Assembly (NCBI GenBank): GCA_021030905.1
Contig: JAGFMI010000007.1
Span: forward strand, 1,387,854-1,451,853
DNA from: Pyrenula massariospora
Taxonomy: Eukaryota; Ascomycota; Eurotiomycetes; Pyrenulales; Pyrenulaceae
Direction: 5' to 3'
Length of the DNA stretch: 64,000 nt
This document shows positions 1 through 11,015 of the stretch, piece after piece. The notes under the pieces are model-generated. The model saw nothing but the letters and a program-made list of their open reading frames with translations. It searched no databases and was not told the origin of the DNA. The translations under genes and the position numbers were made by a program. Position 1 is the first letter of the stretch, and the number at the start of each line of letters is the position of its first letter.

Positions 1-2421
1 GCTGTGCGTGCCGCGCCGGTATTGTAGTGCGCCATCCTTACGCTTTCTCGGCTTGATGACTCCAGTCGGAACTAGGGAGCAGGTGGAGAATGTAAAGGAG
101 TGTAAAGTTAGGGATCGCAAAAAGACTTCTGTGCATCGAACTGTGGGAACTACGAACATGAAGCGACTGGGAATCTGGGAAGAGACCCCATTCAAAGGCC
201 GATTTCAATATCATGAAAGAGAAGAAGGTTCATACAGACAAATACGTTCTTCAACTTCTTCCCGGGATTGTTTCCGACGACACTTGAAAACAAAAAAGTA
301 ACGACGCAATTCTACTATCATGCACACAGTTGACTCAGTTCAAAATGATAGACAGCTTGTGGCCAGGACTCTCGGTATTGGTGCCGCAACGGAGCATGAC
401 AATTGGAATAGTTTAATTTGTTTCCAAAACGGTTTGCATTACGACCTTTCGAAAGTTGTGTCGCAGGATTGGGTTAGGAGTAAGAAAATGCCAGTATCGA
501 AATTCGACGTGGAGACGGAGGGGACATTGATGTAAAGGGAAAAGCAAATAGCTGCTGAAAGAGTACCATGAAGATATATGGAGACGCAAACTTTATGGAT
601 AGTCTTGGCAGGTTTGGACAGAAAGGAAGCTTAGCATTGAATCTGAAGGCAGATGGGAATTGTTGAATGAAAGCACAACTGGATTTGCATGACTGAACAC
701 GTCTGGCAGATAATCTTGGGAGCTTCTAGTGCTTAGTTTAGTTACCATATGACTGGACGACTGGCGTTCTGGTCTCGGTGTCACCGACCACTAAGGACTT
801 ATTGCAACCTCTGGCGATGCTGATCGCAGGAAATTGGATTGGTCGAGCCGGAGATGACCTCTTCTGTTGTCTAGGTTTAGAATCTCCATGAAGAATGATG
901 GTGAGGCAATCGGCTTGGCCTAGCAAGGCAGATAGGGTTTTGAAGCTGAACTTGTCGGATCTGCCCTTTTGTCACTAGGTCATGATTCTGTTCGTCTCTA
1001 TCAGCGATTTGATGTTTGCAGCCAAAATCCACACTATCGTGGTGGGCGAACCGCAAGTACGCCGAGCGGCCACGGAGGCTCCTGGTCTTTTTTAGACCGC
1101 GCCTAGACCAGCAGAGCAGACCAAGACGGCACACATCCGACCCAGCTGTCTGGATGAAGACTTGCAAGCTAGGTTGCATCTTCCTAATCTGTCTCATCGT
1201 GCATTATAACTGCTTCGTGCGGTAAGGAGTCGTCGGGTGTTCTTTGCCCACAGCAGGACTGGTGTTCTGATCATGACTTCATGGTCGACCATCTAAACCA
1301 CCGAGATTTGTCAAGCAGAGGGTTCGCGATGTTCATGTTGCGTGAAAATCTCTCGAGGCCGTGCTGAACATCGTGATCGCGGTGGATCTCCAGGCTTGGC
1401 GCGTCATGCCAAGGGTGCTTAGCCGACGATCATCCGAAGCACGCAGTGGCCAGTAGCTCCGGCACGTTGCGGCTACAGGGACGGTGATTGGCTGCTTTCA
1501 ACGTCAATTCATGGTTGACTGCAATCCATACTCTGATGGCGCCTTCCCCAAACCATCGACGAGTTGCTGCATGGCAGGGATCGCTCAACCCGTCGGTACG
1601 GCGCATTGGAGGCCGCCAGTGTTCGATCGGTTCGACTCGCCGGTTCTGGGAATCTCTCACATGGTGCCCAGGGGAGGCTCCAGCGCATGAGTGCTCAGAT
1701 ACCTGGATAAGGTACCAAGAGCCATACGACCATACTGTTGCTTGTTGGCGCAGTGAGATGTTGATACGCTTATCTGACGAGCCGTGTGCACGTGGGCGCG
1801 ACGTCGCCGCCGACTCGAGTCTTGGAAACGGGTGTCGTTCACAGCGACTAGTCGTAGTGGTATGATGGTATCTCGGTCGCCTCCTGGGCTCGAGGGGCTA
1901 GAACAGGGCACGCTAGCGCTGCATGGAAGCCGAATGGAAGATGGAGAACGGGCGATTCGCTTGATAGGGACGAACTAGCCGGTCGCTTGAATAGCTGGCG
2001 AAAGGCGCTCTTTTTCTCACCTTCCCTCGTGCAGATGCGACCGCCGGTGATTGGGCGCGCTGCCGTATCCCAGCTTCCACGGCCTCTATTTGCCCAGACG
2101 GTCCAGCATTCACCTCGCAGCCGCGATCAGCCCTCCATCCCACTGGTTTCACGCATCCCCGTCCAACAACAATCCATGTAGCATCTGCAGAATCTTTCGG
2201 GTACGCCACTCAAGGACCCCTGGATCACCACACCCCCCACCCACTCACCTCTGCCGACCTCATTCAAATATCTCTTCCACCCTGCCCTGACGCGTCCTCA
2301 CCTTGGCTTTTAAAGTCAAGCCTTTGTTGTCCAAGCCCAACAGCGTCTCCGAGACTTGGGTAAGAAGGATCGGCCAGAACCCGCTCGTTGCCCGTTGTTG
2401 CTTATTTCGAGCACGCCGACC
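1..2421. other. Gene-free leader upstream of the phosphate transporter
   Basis: No reading frame here has protein-like composition, a recognisable domain or joinable exons. The frames present are short, overlap on both strands and are rich in Arg/Ser/Pro as chance frames are. I read the stretch as the promoter and 5' leader of the phosphate transporter that starts at 2422, plus intergenic DNA. The only notable site is the CACGTGGG box at 1789-1796. A 12-base stretch near 1724 (CATACGACCATA) equals the start of fungal 5S rRNA, but nothing after it matches. Confidence 0.6.
1789..1796 (+). promoter_or_regulatory. Pho4/NUC-1-type E-box CACGTGGG
   Basis: The octamer CACGTGGG is the preferred site of the phosphate-starvation bHLH activators Pho4 (yeast) and NUC-1 (Neurospora). 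It lies about 630 bases before the start of a Pho84-type phosphate transporter, the classic target of these activators. The octamer is short and also occurs by chance inside the transporter coding sequence near 4133, so position and context carry the argument. Confidence 0.4.
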
Positions 2422-4203
2422 ATGGCTAACAAAACCGCCGGCGGCAACGCTGCCTTTCACAACTTTAACAATGATTTCGCCCACATTGCCGATCCGAATG
2501 AGCGTCGACGTCTTGCCTTGGCTGAGATTGATAAGGCTCCTTTCGGCTGGTACCATGTTCGTGCCATCGTGGTGGCCGGTATTGGTTTCTTTACAGATGC
2601 TTACGATATCTTTGCCATCAACTTGGTCACCGCCATGTTGGGCGTTGTCTACTGGCAGGACGCCCCAGCCAAGAAGGCCGGAAAAATCCCCACTAACTCC
2701 GACACCGCTATCAAGGTCGCAACCTCGGGCGGTACTGTCCTTGGCCAAGTCGGCTTCGGATGGCTTGCTGATATCGTTGGTCGAAAGCGGATGTATGGAC
2801 TGGAGCTGATCCTAATCATCTTCGCCACTCTTGCTCAGTCTCTTTCCTCCGACTCACGTGCCATTTCCATCGTCGGTATCATCATCTTCTGGCGTGTCCT
2901 GATGGGTGTTGGTATCGGTGGCGACTACCCGCTTTCTTCTATCATTACGTCCGAGTAAGTGGCACTGGGCAATTCTCACGCGCTTCATCCTGACAGAATT
3001 AGATTTGCGACAACCAAATGGCGAGGAGCTATGATGGGCTCGGTGTTTGCCATGCAAGGCATCGGCCAATTTTGCGCTGCGATCATCGCTCTGATTGTCA
3101 CGTCTGGTTTCAAGAATTCTCTATTGACCGCATCATCCGAGTCTAAATGCGACGGGGTCTGCCAATTGGCCGTTGACAAGATGTGGCGTGTGATCATCGG
3201 ATTTGGTGCAGTTCCAGGATGTATCGCTCTCTATTACCGTTTGACCATCCCCGAGACCCCTCGCTACACCTTCGATGTCGCTCGTGATGTTGATAAGGCT
3301 GACGTGGATGTCAAATATTACATGTCTGGCCGTTACGGTGAAGGCCGAGCTGATGAAATTACACGTGCTGCTGCCCATACAGATGCCGTGGATAAGCTGG
3401 ACCCTCCTAAGGCGTCGTGGGGCGATTTCTATCGCCATTACCGCCAATGGAAGCATGGCAAGGTTCTTTTGGGTACAGCTGGCTCCTGGTTCTTCCTTGA
3501 TGTTGCTTTCTACGGTCTCAGTCTCAATAACTCCATCATCTTGACCGCCATTGGCTACGCTGGTGGCAAGAACATGCATGAGAAATTCCACAACACCGCC
3601 GTCGGCAACCTCATTATTGTCTGCGCTGGAGCCATTCCTGGATATTGGCTTACGGTCTTAACTGTTGATACCATCGGCCGTAAACCCATCCAACTTGCTG
3701 GTTTCATCCTCCTGACCATCATATTTGTCATCATTGGTTTTGCTTACCACAAACTCCACGAAGGTGGACTCCTTGCCCTCTACGTTCTTGCCCAGCTTTT
3801 CTTCAACTTTGGTCCCAACGCCACGACGTTCATTGTGCCAGGAGAATGCTTTCCAACTCGCTATCGTTCTACCTCACACGGCATCTCCGCTGCCTCTGGT
3901 AAGGTCGGTGCTATCGTTGCCCAGACCGTCTTCGGACCTCTGAGAACCCGTGGTGCCCCGCCGGGCAGCACTGCAAGCCCCTGGCTCAACCACGTGATGC
4001 AGATTTTCGCTCTATTCATGCTCTGCGGTGTTTTCACCACGCTCTTAATTCCCGAAACGAAGAGAAAGACCCTCGAAGAGCTTGCAGGCGAGGTACCGGG
4101 CACGCCAAACTATGACCCCATTTCATCCGGACACGTGGGAAAGCGCGATAGTGTCAATGATAGTGGAAGTGGGGAAGAGGTTTCGGCGGAAAAGGCTGTG
4201 TAG
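2422..4203 (+). CDS. PHO84: High-affinity inorganic phosphate transporter (Pho84 family, MFS)
   Basis: Plasma-membrane H+/phosphate symporter of the major facilitator superfamily. Two exons, 2422-2954 and 3003-4203, flank a 48-base intron (GTAAGT...TTAG); joining them restores the family signature SEFATTKWRGAMM and gives 577 residues, normal for Pho84 proteins. Visible hallmarks are the N-terminal helix after WYHVRAI, the MFS motif GWLADIVGRKRMYG after TM2-3, GVGIGGDYPLSS in TM4, a central hydrophilic loop (about residues 250-310), and the second-half motifs DTIGRKP, FNFGPNATTF and PGECFPTRYRST. The start is the ATG in CCATGG context 66 bases inside a longer open frame; residues before it do not look like this family. 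A Pho4/NUC-1-like box lies upstream at 1789, suggesting induction by phosphate starvation. Transport of a related anion cannot be excluded from sequence. Confidence 0.93.
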
Positions 4204-4761
4204 AGTGTTCTCCAGGTTTTGGGGAAATGAGCTAAATGATTTCTTTTTTCCTTTTATAGTTTTGAGGTGGATGCTTCTGCCCTCCAAATCACAGCATAGA
4301 TATTTAACGTAATGCGTGGCTGGCTTTCGCTTCAACTTGTCCATCTTTCCTTGCCAGGTAGACATACAAGTACCGCAGGATCCATTCATCGAACCTCGGA
4401 ACTAACAGTGTAGCCGTTGCTGCCAATAGCAGAGGCAAAAGCAACCCAGATACGCCGCGTTCACGCTCAAATTCTCTACAGTCGAACTTCACGTCCACGC
4501 TCAGAATCTTGGAGCCCCGGAGCTGGGGGCGGCGGAACCTTTGCCACTTAGTAGGGGCGGAACCCACCATCACCGCAGGCAACCCCGCCCTGGCCTCGCC
4601 ACAATCTCCCAAAGACAAGCGAGACCTCTACGAGCTTGTCCGTGAAAACACGCATAAACTCATTCTTTTCCCGCTGAAAGCTACAATCCATTGTGCGCAA
4701 GCTTTCTACATTTCTCGGCAGCCCTTGGCTCAACACTTTCCGCGATCCGCCTGTCTAGGCC
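4204..4761. other. Intergenic, phosphate transporter to Hsm3-like gene
   Basis: No gene seen. It should hold the transporter 3' UTR and the promoter of the next gene, whose ATG at 4762 sits in a strong GCCATGG context. Confidence 0.6.
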
Positions 4762-6777
4762 ATGGCGGCCACGACAGAGCTCTACACTCAGCTTGCAGAA
4801 TACCTTACGAAATATCGTGACGGTGAACCGGGTACTCTGAATGATAAAGTCCTACTCGATGTGAAGCTTGATCTCCAACATGAGCCAAGCCTCCATCATG
4901 TCCTTCTTGTCATCAAAGAATGCATGGAGACCATTGAACTTGCCGATCAGAAACAGCTGATCGCCACGGAGATCATCATGCCGGATGTGGCAGACCTCGC
5001 CCGGAAAGCCGTCAGGACTACTCTCTTCGGCTTTGACCATGTGCGAGAATATATCGGCCTGGAGCGACTTGAGCTCGCGCTCCAAAGCCCGGCGGAGACC
5101 ATTATCTATCTCGCCTTAGATTGTCTCCAGAAGGCCACTCATAAGCTCGGCGACGCCAATATCGTAGGCGGCAAGGTGGGTCTAGTCGAGAGCGTCGTCA
5201 TTGTCTGGCTTTCCACTTCCAACACGGCTGTTTCTACTCATGCAGCTGACACGCTTCTCGCGCTTCTAAGTACGGAGCTGAAGCTATCGCCTAAGGACAT
5301 GACTGGTAATGCTACCATGCTTGTTGAGAGAAGAATTTTTCAAGATCCTGCTGTATACAAATTGCTTTTCAGATACACGTCAGACGTTAAATTTGATCAA
5401 AGAACAAACCCTGACAAATCAAACTGGCTAGAATGCCCCTTAAACAGGACCAGGCGATCGATAGCTCAAGGAAGACTGTTCGATTTCGTGACCAAATTGA
5501 CTAGACTTTCTTTTACGCTAGCAGCACAATCACACATTCCAGACATTGAAAGGGCATTCCGGCGGCACAACCGACCCTCGGTGCCGTCTCTTCTAGATTA
5601 TGCTACTCATGACATGGTAGACTCCGATGACCCCCTGATTGACCGAATGCGTATGGATTTTTGCACTTCTCTTCTCGAGGTGACGAACTTCATAGAGTCT
5701 GCTAGAGCCTCTCCACCCTTGGTTACCGACTCAGCACAGCCATTTTCGGACGGCCTGGGCTTTTTGGTATATTGCGGTTTTCACAACGACATCCTAAATT
5801 CCTATATCGATCCGGGACATCCCATGAAAGATACAATTGCTACCGCTCTTCTCGAGAGTGCCGATATTAATTACATATCTACGTATTACCGAACTCATCC
5901 CAAATACGCTTTGGAGCATGAAAATAAAGACATGCACCACCGAGTTCTCCGTCGCATCTTCTCATATCTCGATAATCTATCGTTTAGCAAGTGGACCACT
6001 CAAGAAGGAAAGGCACCCCGCGACATCGAGATTCTTCAAGAGATGCCTTTATCTATACTACTACAACAGCTTGGCAGGGCAGCCGTCCAGCTAATCCCCG
6101 TAAATCCGCCTAATCCAATGGCCCTACGCGCCTTAGCGAGGATTTTCCACGGTCCGAGTCAAGCATTGGACATGACAGCCACCAGTTCGAAACATTCAAC
6201 TTCACTACCTCTAGATCGGCAATTGGAAGTAAAGCGTGCTGCTGGATCTCGTGCCCTCTTCTACGACTATCTTAACAAGCATTCGGATTTTTGGGCTAAC
6301 TTGGCGGCTGCTATTGTGGTACTCAGTGTCCCCGACGCAACTAAACAGGCCATTGATCTTGCTTGGTCAATTACCTGCGCACATTGGATCGAGCTGCCAG
6401 ACGCGTCACAGGAACCTGGTAGTTGGCCAATGCCCACCGAGTCACAATTGAACTCCGTCTCTCACTTACCTCCTCTCAAAAGTGGCATGGCTACCCTGCT
6501 GACTTACGGCCCGGAGGTCTGGGAAGCTCTGCTCATGCGCGTTGAGATGCCACGCGTAGCGACGACGGCGGACACCTCAAGCATTGTCTACGACATCCAG
6601 ATGATGAAGCAGAAAGTGCTGGCCAGCATTCTAGAGGAGATGCAGAAAGGTACTGGGAGAGGCGAGTGTAACGGACAATTGTGGGAAAACTCATATTCAG
6701 CCCTTGAGCAGACATTGAGAGCTTGGAGGGCAGACCCTGGGAGGGGAAATCTCGAGGTTCAGACGTTGGACCTTTGA
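4762..6777 (+). CDS. Hsm3/PSMD5-like helical-repeat protein (proteasome base assembly chaperone)
   Basis: An uninterrupted 671-residue frame of soluble, leucine-rich helical repeats with no signal peptide or membrane segment. The N-terminal third (for example residues about 50-180, with repeated helix pairs around LARKAVRTTLFGF and ALDCLQKATHKLGD) resembles the ARM/HEAT-like fold of the fungal Hsm3 N-terminal domain, the yeast counterpart of human PSMD5/S5b. Those proteins bind the Rpt1 C-terminus while the 19S base assembles; yeast Hsm3 was first named for a mismatch-repair phenotype. At 671 residues it is longer than yeast Hsm3 (about 480) or PSMD5 (about 500), as is common for filamentous fungal versions. 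The family call is from recognition of overall pattern, not from a unique motif, so another ARM-repeat protein is possible. Confidence 0.6.
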   Translation: MAATTELYTQLAEYLTKYRDGEPGTLNDKVLLDVKLDLQHEPSLHHVLLVIKECMETIELADQKQLIATEIIMPDVADLARKAVRTTLFGFDHVREYIGLERLELALQSPAETIIYLALDCLQKATHKLGDANIVGGKVGLVESVVIVWLSTSNTAVSTHAADTLLALLSTELKLSPKDMTGNATMLVERRIFQDPAVYKLLFRYTSDVKFDQRTNPDKSNWLECPLNRTRRSIAQGRLFDFVTKLTRLSFTLAAQSHIPDIERAFRRHNRPSVPSLLDYATHDMVDSDDPLIDRMRMDFCTSLLEVTNFIESARASPPLVTDSAQPFSDGLGFLVYCGFHNDILNSYIDPGHPMKDTIATALLESADINYISTYYRTHPKYALEHENKDMHHRVLRRIFSYLDNLSFSKWTTQEGKAPRDIEILQEMPLSILLQQLGRAAVQLIPVNPPNPMALRALARIFHGPSQALDMTATSSKHSTSLPLDRQLEVKRAAGSRALFYDYLNKHSDFWANLAAAIVVLSVPDATKQAIDLAWSITCAHWIELPDASQEPGSWPMPTESQLNSVSHLPPLKSGMATLLTYGPEVWEALLMRVEMPRVATTADTSSIVYDIQMMKQKVLASILEEMQKGTGRGECNGQLWENSYSALEQTLRAWRADPGRGNLEVQTLDL

Positions 6778-7209
6778 CGAGCATCAGCTACGGTGACAAC
6801 TCTCGACCCGGACAGCTTTATGAGAGGCCAGTACGCCTCGAGATAGGGTATCAGAAGTCATGGTGCATCCAATCTTTCATCAGACGCGCACCACTGCTAA
6901 CAGTCGGGTTCGCTACGACTTCGGACACCCAGCCTCGTCGCTTAGAGAATTTTAGCAGTTCTGGAGGATTGGCTGCTGTTCCGTTTTCCAAATAGTAGGA
7001 TGAACCAACAGGGTCTCTCCTAATATCTTGAGCTCGAATAGCCCGTGTTTCTCCGCGCGTCTATAGTACAAATTTCCTATTTTAGACGAGCCACTAAAGA
7101 TATTACTAGGGGATACTTCCTAGGGTCCAGGTACGGAGACATAGATAAAAGGGTGGTGGGAAGGCAGCTAAATTTTATTTTCCGTCATTCCTCATCTGCC
7201 CGGCCAGAG
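6778..7209. other. Intergenic between convergent genes
   Basis: Lies between the 3' ends of the Hsm3-like gene and the minus-strand hypothetical gene. Only 3' UTR material is expected and nothing else is seen. Confidence 0.6.
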
Positions 7210-8251
7210 CTAGTGCTGAAGCCTGTTTCTCCTATCTCGCTCACCAGGAATTGGCTTAATTTCATTATTGCGCTTTGTGGCCCTTTTGCTTTGCAGCTCC
7301 TGTGTCATTTTGGGAAGCTTTTCTTCGGACATTAACCTTTTCCCTGTCCGGCGCGGGGAACTCGAGACTCCGTTGATTGGATTTGCTGCTATAGCGTCGG
7401 AATTGGCCATCTGAGTGACTGTTTCGTCGGTGCGAACGTTGTGCTGCCTGAGTGTGCCGTTCTTTACATATTCGGAAGTGTTTTTGAAGGAGATAAATCT
7501 GTCATTCATTGCCTGAGATTCCTGATGCTTGAATTTCTTTATGCGTCGAGTATTCCATGAATTTTCTTCATTCCTTTCATTCCCATCTGGTGAAAGAGGG
7601 ATGGCGCCGTCAGCTAGTATCTGGTCATCAGCATTCCGACGTCTTTTGAGAGCCTTGCCAGCCGTTGAGGACCTGCTATATCTTGAAGTTTCCTCCTTCA
7701 TTATCCTTGATTTCGGCCTTGCGTCGTGAAAGACTTCTCTCCAATTCTTGAGGAGCGAGACTCGTTCAAATCGACCCGGAACGTACTGGTCAATTATTTT
7801 TGGATCATTTGATCGCCACATAATGTCTCCAAGGGCAAGATTCTTGGGTTGAAAATTGCTGACGGCCTTTGCAGTCTTTTTCGGGCGTTTACCTGAAACA
7901 TATTCAGATCGCTTGAGAGCCCTACGATGAGGGGTTGGGGTGTTGTTGCCGCGCGATTGCAATGTGTTGTCTGTCGCTCTCGATACAGATGGATCATCGT
8001 CGTAGTAATCGTCCGAATAGTTTTCCCAATCACTGTAATCCGCAAGCCAAAAGGTTTGCGGGTCATCCTGGAAAACTGGGGAAGGCACTGAATGCTGAGC
8101 CAGATCATCCTGTTTCTTGGTCAGCCCTTCCGGTAAGAAGATGTGGAGCAAGATTAAAAACCGCTATGTCGATCATGTCATCTTCGATCCAGTATAGATC
8201 AACGTCGTCATCAACAGTGAGGTCGTCGTCTTCGTATTCGATGTCAGACAT
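7210..8251 (-). CDS. Acidic/basic low-complexity hypothetical protein
   Basis: I do not recognise this gene. Minus strand, modelled as exon 1 at 8162-8251 (from the ATG of MSDIEYEDDD) and exon 2 at 7210-8109, joined over a 52-base intron with a CTGAC branch-like site before ACAG; the 5' splice site GTTTTT is weak, so the join is tentative. The product would be 329 residues. The first 75 are extremely acidic (runs of D/E with W and Y), then a basic Lys/Arg-rich region follows with a compact conserved-looking patch around residues 125-160 (NLALGDIMWRS, RFERVSLLKNWREVF). The rest is charged and disordered. The layout (acidic leader, short aromatic patch, nuclear-localisation-like KRPKK and LKRRR) suggests a nuclear protein, but no function can be claimed. 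Confidence 0.5.
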
Positions 8252-8840
8252 AGTGCTCAGCGTTATTCCGCAACGCAAACAGGAACTGTGATAGTCCAAA
8301 GTAGAAAATTTCTGCGGCAATGAACTATTGAGGTCACATTTTTCGACGGCGCCTAGATTGTAGTATACACCTTATATTCGGAGAAGTCGGGTTCATCGGC
8401 GGAGACTGCTCGGAAACGGTGGACGAGGAGGTGAGGGACACAGTGGCTCGTATTGGTACGGGTAACAGGAGGAGAGGCCGTAATAGACCCCTGCTCAAAA
8501 GTAATGGAAGAACTACTCCCTCAAAAGAATGTCCTGTGCCTGAAAAATCCTTTCTTTGATCCTGGAACCAGTTGCGTGTGTGTTGATGTCAGGTACTAGG
8601 CGAGGGGCAGCCAGCGACCTCCCCGCAGCGGAGACACGCTTATTTGCGGAGACCCAGACACGGTTTGGGCCAACATAAATCCAGGAGGAGAGGAGAGAGC
8701 AAGACGTACCTCGAAACGGGCTGTTCTGCTCGATCACAACACCATATGCTGTGGCTGACGGGCGTTCTTGAATTTTGGTCGATTCGATCAAGAGGTTATT
8801 TCCACTTGCGAGACACGCTCTGGCGTTCTGTCTTCCCCTG
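8252..8840. other. Divergent promoter region, hypothetical gene / mccA
   Basis: Lies between the start of the minus-strand hypothetical gene (8251) and the mccA start (8841). The open frame of mccA extends upstream to 8775 but contains no ATG before 8841, so the 5' boundary is set by that codon. No other gene is seen. Confidence 0.55.
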
Positions 8841-11015
8841 ATGCTCCTTCTCCGGTCTCCAGAACCATTCCGCCAGACTGCACGCGCAGCGTGGATAGCT
8901 GGGCGCCGGCGCCGCAAGACCCTGATTCATTCCCATGCAGGTTCACCAACGTCTCTCGACTCAATTCTGATCGCCAATAGGGGTGAGATAGCCTTGCGGG
9001 TGGCTCGAACTGCAAAGAAACATGGCGTTCGCGTTGTCACCCTCTACACCGACCCTGACACCCACGCACAACATGCCTCAGTCTCACCCTTTGCGTTGAA
9101 TCTCGGAAAGACCAGCGGATACCTTGATTCCGACCGCATCATCTCAGTCGCCCGTCAGCATCACTGTAAGGCGTTACATCCAGGATATGGATTTCTCTCT
9201 GAAAACGCTTCCTTTGCAAGGAAATGCGCTGAGAACGGTATCGTCTTCATTGGCCCGCCTTGGAAAGCGATCGAGGACATGGGGGATAAGGCGCGCTCGA
9301 AAGAGATTATGGAGAGCGCTGGTGTGCCATGCGTCCCTGGCTATCGTGGGCAGTCTCAAGATCAGGAAGCGCTTGCTATGGAAGCGGAAAAAATTGGCTA
9401 TCCGGTGTTGATCAAAGCTGTAAGAGGCGGAGGTGGGAAAGGAATGAGAATTGTACACGGTGCTGCAGATTTTCCGGAGATGCTTCGATCCGCTAAATCG
9501 GAAGCCAGAAGCTCCTTTGGCAACGACGATGTCCTGATAGAAAAATACATCACAACTCCAAGGCATATAGAAGTCCAAGTCTTTGCCGACAAGCACGGTA
9601 ATTGTGTGGCTTTGGGAGAACGAGACTGTAGCATTCAGAGAAGACACCAGAAGATTCTTGAAGAAAGTCCAGCACCTCGACTTGATCCTGCAGTTCGAAA
9701 AGACATCTGGGAAAAGGCTCGAGCTGCTGCCCTAGCTGTTGGGTATGAAGGCGCGGGTACCGTTGAGTTCATTTTCGACAACGACACCGGGGAATTCTTC
9801 TTTATGGAGATGAACACGCGGCTCCAGGTCGAACATCCTGTGACAGAGATGGTGACAGGTTTGGATCTGGTGCACTGGCAAATACTGGTGGCTGAAGGGA
9901 AACGGCTGCCACTAACACAACAACAGGTGGAAGAGGAGATATCCCAGCGAGGACATGCAGTTGAAGCCCGAATATATGCTGAAAACCCAACGAAGGGCTT
10001 TATCCCGGACTCTGGCGTTTTGAATCATGTACGAACTCCGAAGGAGACCGATTACATCAGAGTAGATACAGGCTTCGTTCAGGGGGATGAGGTGACAACG
10101 CACTATGACCCTATGATATCCAAGCTTATATGCCGTGGGGACAGCCGCGAAGAGGCTTTACGTAACCTCGTTGGGGCGCTTGAGTCGTATGAGATTGCAG
10201 GCCCGGTCACGAATATAGAATTTTTGAAGCGGATTTGCACGTCATCTGATTTTGTTGCTGGAGACGTGGAGACTGGATTCATTGAGAAGCACAAGGAAGA
10301 GCTATTTCGTACCAACCAAACCCCAGGTGAAATCCTAGCCCAGGCAGCAATTGCTTGTTTCTTGACAGCACAGGATAATGTCTTTGGTCATACCGACTTG
10401 AGATTATCGTCGCCTACGAAGAGTGTGGGCTTGCTATCCACAGCCACGGACTACGAAGAGAGACTCTTTAGATTCACGATGGAAGGAGCTTCAGAGGATA
10501 ATGGTTATGAAGTGACATTGCAACCGAAGGGACTGTCAACGTTTTCGATAAGCGTTGCTCATTCGGACTTCCAAGCTGTTCCTGTCACTGCTTGGCTCGA
10601 TGCAAGCACATTAAAACTTCGTTCCCTTTTCCCCTCAACGCAGCTAACATCGACCGTCATACTGCCATCCAACGACGGTCTTGATCCCAATGTTCTCACA
10701 ATCTTTTCCCGTGGTCGACAGTATCGACTACAGGTTCCGAGACCGGCTTGGCTGACCCGTGCTCTTGGAGTAAAAGATACCAAGAACAGCGTGTTAGCCC
10801 CAATGCCCTGCAAAGTATTGCGGGTCAACGTGCGGGCGGGGGACAGTGTTGAGAAAGATCAGCCGTTGCTTGTAATAGAAAGTATGAAAATGGAAACCAC
10901 TATTCGAAGCCCCGGAATCGGCAGAGTGAGGAGAATAGTACACGGTGAGGGAGACATCTGTGCTGCTGGTACTACCCTGGTCGAGTTCGAAGAGAATGCG
11001 GCGGACAGCAGTTGA
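8841..11015 (+). CDS. mccA: 3-Methylcrotonyl-CoA carboxylase, biotin-containing alpha subunit
   Basis: Mitochondrial enzyme of leucine breakdown: with the beta subunit it carboxylates 3-methylcrotonyl-CoA to 3-methylglutaconyl-CoA using biotin, ATP and bicarbonate. The first ATG in frame gives 724 residues without introns and begins with an Arg-rich, acid-poor presequence (about residues 1-40), as expected for import. The biotin carboxylase domain follows (ILIANRGEIA; ATP-grasp glycine loop RGGGGKGMRIV; EMNTRLQVEHPVTEM), then a linker, and a C-terminal biotinyl domain with the biotin-accepting lysine in ESMKMETT about 45 residues from the end. The BC-plus-biotinyl layout separates it from acetyl-CoA carboxylase; propionyl-CoA carboxylase alpha is similar, but fungi largely lack it and mccB lies close by. 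Confidence 0.94.
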   Translation: MLLLRSPEPFRQTARAAWIAGRRRRKTLIHSHAGSPTSLDSILIANRGEIALRVARTAKKHGVRVVTLYTDPDTHAQHASVSPFALNLGKTSGYLDSDRIISVARQHHCKALHPGYGFLSENASFARKCAENGIVFIGPPWKAIEDMGDKARSKEIMESAGVPCVPGYRGQSQDQEALAMEAEKIGYPVLIKAVRGGGGKGMRIVHGAADFPEMLRSAKSEARSSFGNDDVLIEKYITTPRHIEVQVFADKHGNCVALGERDCSIQRRHQKILEESPAPRLDPAVRKDIWEKARAAALAVGYEGAGTVEFIFDNDTGEFFFMEMNTRLQVEHPVTEMVTGLDLVHWQILVAEGKRLPLTQQQVEEEISQRGHAVEARIYAENPTKGFIPDSGVLNHVRTPKETDYIRVDTGFVQGDEVTTHYDPMISKLICRGDSREEALRNLVGALESYEIAGPVTNIEFLKRICTSSDFVAGDVETGFIEKHKEELFRTNQTPGEILAQAAIACFLTAQDNVFGHTDLRLSSPTKSVGLLSTATDYEERLFRFTMEGASEDNGYEVTLQPKGLSTFSISVAHSDFQAVPVTAWLDASTLKLRSLFPSTQLTSTVILPSNDGLDPNVLTIFSRGRQYRLQVPRPAWLTRALGVKDTKNSVLAPMPCKVLRVNVRAGDSVEKDQPLLVIESMKMETTIRSPGIGRVRRIVHGEGDICAAGTTLVEFEENAADSS

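Noticed and set aside
1621-1650. GGTTCGACTCGCC resembling a tRNA T-loop
   Set aside because: No matching T-stem, anticodon arm or acceptor stem could be folded around it.
1724-1735. CATACGACCATA, identical to the start of fungal 5S rRNA
   Set aside because: The match stops after 12 bases; the internal control region and helices of 5S rRNA are absent downstream.
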